Positions 59,443 to 64,000 of a DNA stretch of 64,000 bases are shown piece after piece (the first letter of the stretch is position 1; every line of letters begins with the position of its first letter). The stretch is from Polyangium sp. 15x6. Its GTDB lineage: Bacteria; Myxococcota_A; Polyangia; Polyangiales; Polyangiaceae. The translations under genes and the position numbers were made by a program. The notes beneath the pieces were generated by a model. It was not told the DNA's origin, ran no database searches, and saw only the letters and a list, made by a program, of their open reading frames with translations. The stretch lies in NCBI RefSeq assembly GCF_029960785.1, contig NZ_JASBQE010000045.1:1-64000 (forward strand). Direction: 5' to 3'.

Positions 59443-59571
59443 CCCATGGTACTGCGCCGCCTGGGAGCCGGCCGCCTTGATGGTGGTGCCGAGCGCGCTG
59501 AACAGCACGTCTCCCGTCACGAGCGACTGCCAGCTCTCCGGGGAATCGAAGTTGATGACGTGCTCGACGAG
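59443..59571 (-). pseudogene. fragment of an NAD(P)-binding SDR-like oxidoreductase
   Basis: The minus-strand frame reads HVINFDSPESWQSLVTGDVL then FSALGTTIKAAGSQAAQY, the segment of YwnB-like atypical SDR proteins between strand 3 and helix 4. It is preceded and followed by unrelated sequence, so only about 43 codons remain. It joins directly to an uninterpreted end (FDSNPGTVRYEPNDVVLLG). Confidence 0.6.
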
Positions 59572-59626
59572 CCAGCGAGGAGATCCTCGGCCGCGCGATC
59601 CGCGATTTCGCGCGCCGCGAGGAAGT

Positions 59627-60136
59627 GGCGAAGTCCTCAGGCTGGTAATAGAGGGTCGCCCTGAACTTGTCGCCCTTGGCACGCGCCGTCTCGCCGTCGT
59701 TCTTGGTGCGGTTGCCGGCGAGGAAGCCGCGGGCCAGCGGCGACCAGGGAATGACGCCGATGCCCTGGTCTTGGCACAGGGGCAGCATCTCGCGCTCTTC
59801 CTCTCGATAAACGAGGTTGTACTGGGACTGCATCGAAATGAAACGGGTCCAGCCGTGCAGGTCGGCCGTGTAGAGCATCTTGGTGAATTGCCAGGCCGCC
59901 ATCGACGACGCGCCGATATAGCGGGCCTTACCCGCGCGCACCACGTCGTTCAGTGCCTCCAGCGTCTCCTCGAGCGGCGTGGTCGGATCGAAGCGGTGGA
60001 TCTGGTAGAGGTCGATGTAGTCGGTACCGAGCCTTTTCAGGCTGTTGTCGATCTCGGTGAAGATCGCCTTGCGCGACAGCCCGAAGCTGTTGGGATCTTT
60101 CGGACGCATCGGGCCGTACACCTTGGTGGCGATCAC
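59627..60136 (-). pseudogene. truncated aldo/keto reductase
   Basis: From 60136 the frame reads MIATKVYGPMRPKDP, LGTDYIDLYQIHRFD, ARYIGASSMAAWQFTKM and GIGVIPWSPLARGFLAG, clear family markers (DLYQIHR, ARYIGAS, PWSPLARG). The first ~70-80 residues of the barrel, including the catalytic Asp/Tyr region, are missing, and the sequence breaks off after YYQPEDFA where it switches to unrelated sequence. Both ends are lost, so it cannot encode an active enzyme. Confidence 0.8.
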
Positions 60137-60149
60137 CTACAATCGTCAG

Positions 60150-60841
60150 CTCCGGGGCGGGGCAGCGCAGGGAGCCTTTCACGTGGGCGAGGACGGGCAA
60201 CTCCACATGATCCACGTCCTCGCTCCCCACGAGCCGCACTGGCCACGGCATTTCATCGAGGCGGGCACCGCCGCGGTCGTCGTGCTCCTGCGCCGCCTCA
60301 CGGACGCCCCGATCGAGGCCCTGCGGGTGAGCTTCCCGCACCGAGCCCCCGAGGATACCAGCGCGCACGTGTCGCTCTTCAGGACGACCGACATTCGCTT
60401 CGAGGCGCCGTCCACCGAGCTCGTGCTGCCGGCATTCGTGCTCGAACTCCGCCACCGGACCGCCGATGCGGGCCTGGCGGACTTCCTGCGCCAGAGGGCC
60501 GATGCGCTGATCGAGGCGATCGGCGAACAAGATATCGCGGGTGCCGTCCGGCAAAGCTTGCGTGATGCGCTCGAGCGGGGCGCGGAGGCGTCGCTCGGCA
60601 GCGTGGCGCAAAGCCTCGGGATGACAGCCGCACCTTGCAGCGACGCCTCGCCGGGGCCGGCGTCCAGTTCTCGGTCCTGCTCGAGCAGATCCGATGCGAC
60701 AAGGCCCTCGAGCTCTTGCAGCGCTCGCGCGCCGATTACGAGGAGATCGCCGAGCGCGTCGGTTTCTCGGACGCGCGCTCGCTGCGCCGCGCCTTGAAGC
60801 GCCGCACCGGCCGGACCCCCTCGGAGCTGCGGCGCTCGTGA
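60150..60841 (+). pseudogene. truncated and frameshifted AraC-family regulator
   Basis: The first frame encodes the C-terminal half of an AraC arabinose-binding-like N domain (FHVGEDGQLHMIHVLAPHEP, VLPAFVLELRHRTADAG), then breaks at GMTA. A second frame supplies the HTH (TLQRRLAGAGVQFSVLLEQI, DYEEIAERVGFSDARSLRRA). Restoring one C in the GCC-GCACC at 60627-60630 would join them as GMTARTLQRRL. The N-terminal part of the sensor domain is absent at 60150, where it abuts the aldo/keto reductase fragment on the opposite strand. Confidence 0.75.
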
Positions 60842-61686
60842 GTCGCACGTTCGATCGCCCTCTACCATCCGAACAGGTGCGCGGCGCGTGCTCCCGGCCA
60901 CGGCTCCTGCCCCTGGAGGCTGCCCATGCCTTCGGCAATGGTAACCTTTCACCAAACGGTGGCACCGCCTCTGGTGCTGGAAGGAACGGTGAAGTTGCCT
61001 ACGCGGCCAATGCGTGGCATTATGACCGCACTCGCCGTTCGCGGAAGTGACGACGAGGGGGCACCCGGCACCGGCGAGGGATGCCGGGCGCGCTACTCGG
61101 CCGCGTCGCTCGGGTCGCGCACAGCAACAATGAAGGTGGGCGCCGCGTTTCGGCGCGCTGTGCCCACGCAGGAGCCGCTCGCGACTGAAGACGGACGCGC
61201 CGAAGCCCTGTTCGCCGCCGCGCGTTGCGAACTCGACGCCCAGCTCGCGCGGGTCCCCGCCGAACTTGTCGCGCGCGGCGAGGTGCGCGCGGGCGAGCCG
61301 GTCGACGTGCTCTGCGATCTCGCGGCCGAGACACACGCGCGCTTCGTCGTCATCGGCGCACACGGCCATAGCGCCTGGCGCGCGCGGGCTGCATCGAGGC
61401 GGGCGTCGAAATCGTTCCCCTCGAGCGAAAGCTCGCCGGCCTCGCGATACCATACAACCGCCCGCTCGCGTGCGTCTCAATGCGCGAAATGTCGGGCCAA
61501 CACCAGAGCGCCCGTATCTCTTGATATTCGTGCACGCCCTTTTCCGAGCGAGGCGAGCACGTGTCAACGTGTCGACGCATCCTGCGTGCTCGCGCCTGCA
61601 CGTTCGCCGCAATGATTGACGCGGATCCACGTGGCGTATAGCCTGGGCGTTCGGCGACAAACGGGGGGCACATGTGAGGCATCGAC
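60842..61686. other. low-content stretch around the UspA remnant
   Basis: Outside the UspA-like fragment, open frames here are short or low-complexity. Together with 59-60.8 kb it forms a stretch of gene debris ahead of the kinase gene at 61687. Confidence 0.45.
61136..61380 (+). pseudogene. fragment of a UspA-type stress protein
   Basis: The frame has AEALFAAARCELDAQLARVP, then GEPVDVLCDLAAETHARFVV and IGAHGHSA, the C-terminal signature of universal stress proteins (A..H.A.LIVIG.HG.). No start, and the ATP-binding N-terminus is missing; the following residues are Arg/Ser-rich noise. Remnant of a gene. Confidence 0.6.
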
Positions 61687-64000
61687 ATGACCCGGCTGGA
61701 AGAAGTGACGATCACAGAAGAGCTCGCAGGGACCGCGATGTCACGGCTGTTTCGTGGTCGCAGGGAGAGCGACGGCCTTCCGGTGCGCGTGAAGGTCCTC
61801 CGCGCCGAGTCCAATCGCGTCGCTGACGTCGCCAGCTTCAAGCACGACTATCAACGCCTGTCGCGCCTGCGCGCCCCTGGCGTGGTGCGCGTGCACGGCT
61901 TCGAGCCGACCGGCGAGGGCATGGCCATGGTCCTCGCCGAAGTCGAGGGCGAGCCCCTGTCAGCCCGCCTGAAGTCGCCCGCTGGCGCGCGCGCGCTCCT
62001 GGACCTCGCCATCCCGCTCACCACGGCGCTCGGCGCGATACACGCGGCCGGCGTCGTGCACCGGGGGCTGACGGCGGCGAGCATCATCGTCGACGCGAGC
62101 GGCCGCCCCACCATCGCGAGCTTCGGCACGGATGCGGCGCTGAGCCGCGAAAATGACGCACTTTACGAACCGCATTTCGTCGCCGAGACCCTGCCCTTCT
62201 TCGCCCCCGAGCAGACCGGGCGCATGAACCGCGGCGTCGACGAGCGCTCCGACCTCTATTCGCTGGGCGTCATCTTCTATGCGCTCCTCACCGGGCAATT
62301 GCCATTTCGATCCCGGGACCCGCTGGAGCTCATCCACGCGCACCTCGCCCTCGCGCCCGAGTGGCCTTCCAAGATCGCTTTCGACGTGCCGCCGCCGCTC
62401 GAGGCGATCGTGCTGAGGCTGCTCGAAAAGAACCCCGAGGATCGCTACCAGAGCACGAAGAGCCTCCTCGCCGACCTCGAGGCGTGCCGGCAGCGGCTCC
62501 GCCCCGATGGCGGTATCGACGAATTCCCCCTCGGAGTGCTGCACGAAAACGCCCGCCTGCTGCTCCGGAACAAGCTCTACGGGCGCGAGAACGACGTCGC
62601 GGAGCTCGTCGCGTCCTTCGAGCGGGTGCTCGGCCGGGCGCGCGAGATCACGCTCGTCTCGGGCTACTCGGGCGTCGGGAAGTCCTCGCTGGTCGCGGAG
62701 ATCTTGAAGCCGCTCGCGCGGGCCAGGGGCTATTACATCACGGGCAAGTACGACCAGTTGAACCGCGAGGCGCCCTATAGCGCCATCCTCCAGGCCTTCG
62801 ACGGGCTCGTCCGGACAATCCTATGCGAGAGCGAGGGACGCGTGCGCGCGTGGAAAGAGGCGCTCCTCGCCGCGCTCGGCCCGAACGCGTCCGTCGTCTG
62901 CGAGGTGCTCCCCTCGCTCGCGCACGTCCTCGGCGATCTGCCGCCCGCGCCGGCACTCGGGCCCCTCGAGGCCCAGAATCGATTCACCCTCGCGATGCGG
63001 AGGTTCGTCTCGGTATTCGCCCGGCGCGCCCATCCGCTGGTGCTCTTCCTCGACGACCTGCAATGGGCCGACGCGGCGAGCCTACGCCTGCTCACCACGC
63101 TCCTGCTCGACGACGGCATCGAGGCTCTGTTCTTCACGGGCGCTTACCGCGACAACGAGGTGAATGTCGCGCACCCGCTCCGCACGACACTCGCGGAGCT
63201 GCGAAAGGGCGGCCTCGGCCTGCGGGAGATCGTGCTCGGCCCGCTCCGGCTCGAGCACGTGAAAGAGCTGCTCGCGGACAGCCTGCGCGCGCCGAGCCCC
63301 GAGGGCGCGGCCGAGCTCGTGCTGCAAAAGACGGGAGGCAATCCATTTTTCGTGCGGCAGCTCTTGCGGTCGCTCCACGAAAAGGGGGCCCTGCAGCCCG
63401 GACCGGACGGATCGCTTGGCTGGAGCTCGCTCGAGGCGATCGCCGCGATGCCACACATGGCCAACGTGGTGGACTTGATGCTCGACGCGATCCGGCACCT
63501 GCCCCGGGTCACGCAGGAGGCGCTAGAGATCGGCGCCGCCATTGGCAGCCCGTTCGAGCTGAGCACGCTCAGCATCGTCACTGCGTGCGCGCCGGAGGAG
63601 GCGTACGGCCGCCTCGCCCCGGCCCTCGAGGCAGGGCTCGTGGCGCGCGCCGGCGATTCATACCGTTTCACCCACGACAAGATCCAGGAGGCCGCCTATG
63701 CGATGCTCGCCGAGGACGAGCGGGCCGCACTCCACCTGCACATCGGGCGCCTCTTTTCGAAGAAGAGCGACGCGCAAAGCCTGTTCGACGCCACGGGCCA
63801 CCTGAACAGCGCGCGCGCGCTGGTGCTGGAGGCCGAGGAGCTCCTCGCGCTCTGCAAAATGAACCTCGCCGCCGCCGAGCGCGCCGGAGGGGCAGCCGCA
63901 TTCCCAGCCGCTCTCCGCTACCTCGAGCACGGCATCGTCCTGCTCCCCGCGGACGCCTGGGATGCCCACTACGATCTCGCGCTCCGCTATTTCATGAAGA
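61687..64000 (+). CDS. pseudokinase-AAA ATPase signalling protein (partial at window end)
   Basis: The frame runs from ATG 61687 to the end of the window (771 codons, unfinished). Residues 1-260 form a protein-kinase-like domain with Lys 36 (VRVKVLR), but the catalytic loop is HRGLTAASI (Asp replaced by Gly 127) and DFG is SFG (145-147), so phosphotransfer is unlikely. A STAND-type ATPase follows (Walker A GYSGVGKSS near 330, Walker B LVLFLDDLQWAD) with the predictor-like ISVHDKI-type segment (RFTHDKIQEAAYAML). Proteins with this order usually continue with TPR, GAF and histidine kinase or cyclase domains. No ribosome site before 61687. Confidence 0.8.
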   Translation, partial: MTRLEEVTITEELAGTAMSRLFRGRRESDGLPVRVKVLRAESNRVADVASFKHDYQRLSRLRAPGVVRVHGFEPTGEGMAMVLAEVEGEPLSARLKSPAGARALLDLAIPLTTALGAIHAAGVVHRGLTAASIIVDASGRPTIASFGTDAALSRENDALYEPHFVAETLPFFAPEQTGRMNRGVDERSDLYSLGVIFYALLTGQLPFRSRDPLELIHAHLALAPEWPSKIAFDVPPPLEAIVLRLLEKNPEDRYQSTKSLLADLEACRQRLRPDGGIDEFPLGVLHENARLLLRNKLYGRENDVAELVASFERVLGRAREITLVSGYSGVGKSSLVAEILKPLARARGYYITGKYDQLNREAPYSAILQAFDGLVRTILCESEGRVRAWKEALLAALGPNASVVCEVLPSLAHVLGDLPPAPALGPLEAQNRFTLAMRRFVSVFARRAHPLVLFLDDLQWADAASLRLLTTLLLDDGIEALFFTGAYRDNEVNVAHPLRTTLAELRKGGLGLREIVLGPLRLEHVKELLADSLRAPSPEGAAELVLQKTGGNPFFVRQLLRSLHEKGALQPGPDGSLGWSSLEAIAAMPHMANVVDLMLDAIRHLPRVTQEALEIGAAIGSPFELSTLSIVTACAPEEAYGRLAPALEAGLVARAGDSYRFTHDKIQEAAYAMLAEDERAALHLHIGRLFSKKSDAQSLFDATGHLNSARALVLEAEELLALCKMNLAAAERAGGAAAFPAALRYLEHGIVLLPADAWDAHYDLALRYFMK

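Noticed and set aside
59069..60136. A single 355-residue aldo/keto reductase gene
   Set aside because: Only residues 1-170 resemble the family. The rest is Arg/Ala-rich out-of-frame sequence opposite the SDR and MerB-like pieces.
1..64000. tRNA, rRNA, transposase or phage integrase genes
   Set aside because: I looked for cloverleaf-like segments, rRNA words and DDE or tyrosine-recombinase motifs and found none I could support.

Overview
The window looks like a chromosomal segment of a GC-rich myxobacterium, most likely from the Sorangium/Polyangium side of Myxococcota. The evidence is the very high GC at third codon positions, two surface proteins ending in a MYXO-CTERM-type tail (Gly-rich linker, Cys-rich patch, hydrophobic stretch, basic end), many lipoproteins, eukaryote-like Ser/Thr kinases, large hybrid sensor kinases and a sigma54-dependent regulon. 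No rRNA, tRNA, CRISPR array or intact insertion sequence was seen.

Layout. 1-2.7 kb is repeat-rich and almost gene-free, with one small two-gene unit (Cys-rich secreted protein, DUF6968-like protein). 2.7-6.8 kb holds a small HTH protein and a sigma-factor operon (sigma factor with a membrane tail, TPR/beta-barrel protein, Cys-rich lipoprotein). 7.3-12.3 kb holds two tandem paralogous FG-GAP-repeat lipoproteins. 12.4-23.7 kb is dominated by exported proteins: S15-type hydrolase, beta-propeller lipoprotein, M15 peptidase, clostripain-like C11 protease, transglutaminase-elicitor-like protein, S41 protease, cytochrome c-like lipoprotein and a beta-barrel. 23.7-26.6 kb holds two RsbR-like PAS-STAS proteins around a methyltransferase.

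26.7-31.9 kb is the clearest functional unit, a sulfide-detoxification locus: persulfide dioxygenase, a FisR-like sigma54 activator with a CxxC sensor motif, rhodanese, TauE/SafE exporter and sulfide:quinone reductase. Three near-consensus -24/-12 promoters each lie about 60-90 bp downstream of GTGAAAC-type repeats, which are proposed here as the activator's binding sites.

31.9-39.4 kb holds a HAD phosphatase, FIST protein, Ser/Thr kinase and aldehyde dehydrogenase. These are separated by three copies of a ~300-bp element built entirely of hairpins whose stems show compensatory base changes. 39.4-45.3 kb is a run of hypothetical genes with two decayed stretches. 45.6-54.2 kb holds two hybrid histidine kinases (one CheB-CheR-PAS-HK-REC) and a glycogen branching enzyme. 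54.3-58.9 kb holds an EGF/FG-GAP lipoprotein and a TetR-carotenoid oxygenase operon that appears to be transcribed leaderless from a palindromic operator. 59-61.6 kb is a patchwork of gene fragments (MerB-like, SDR, AKR, AraC, UspA). The window ends inside a large pseudokinase-AAA ATPase signalling protein.

The strongest candidates for something undescribed are the structured mosaic repeat family and the operator architecture of the sulfide regulon.
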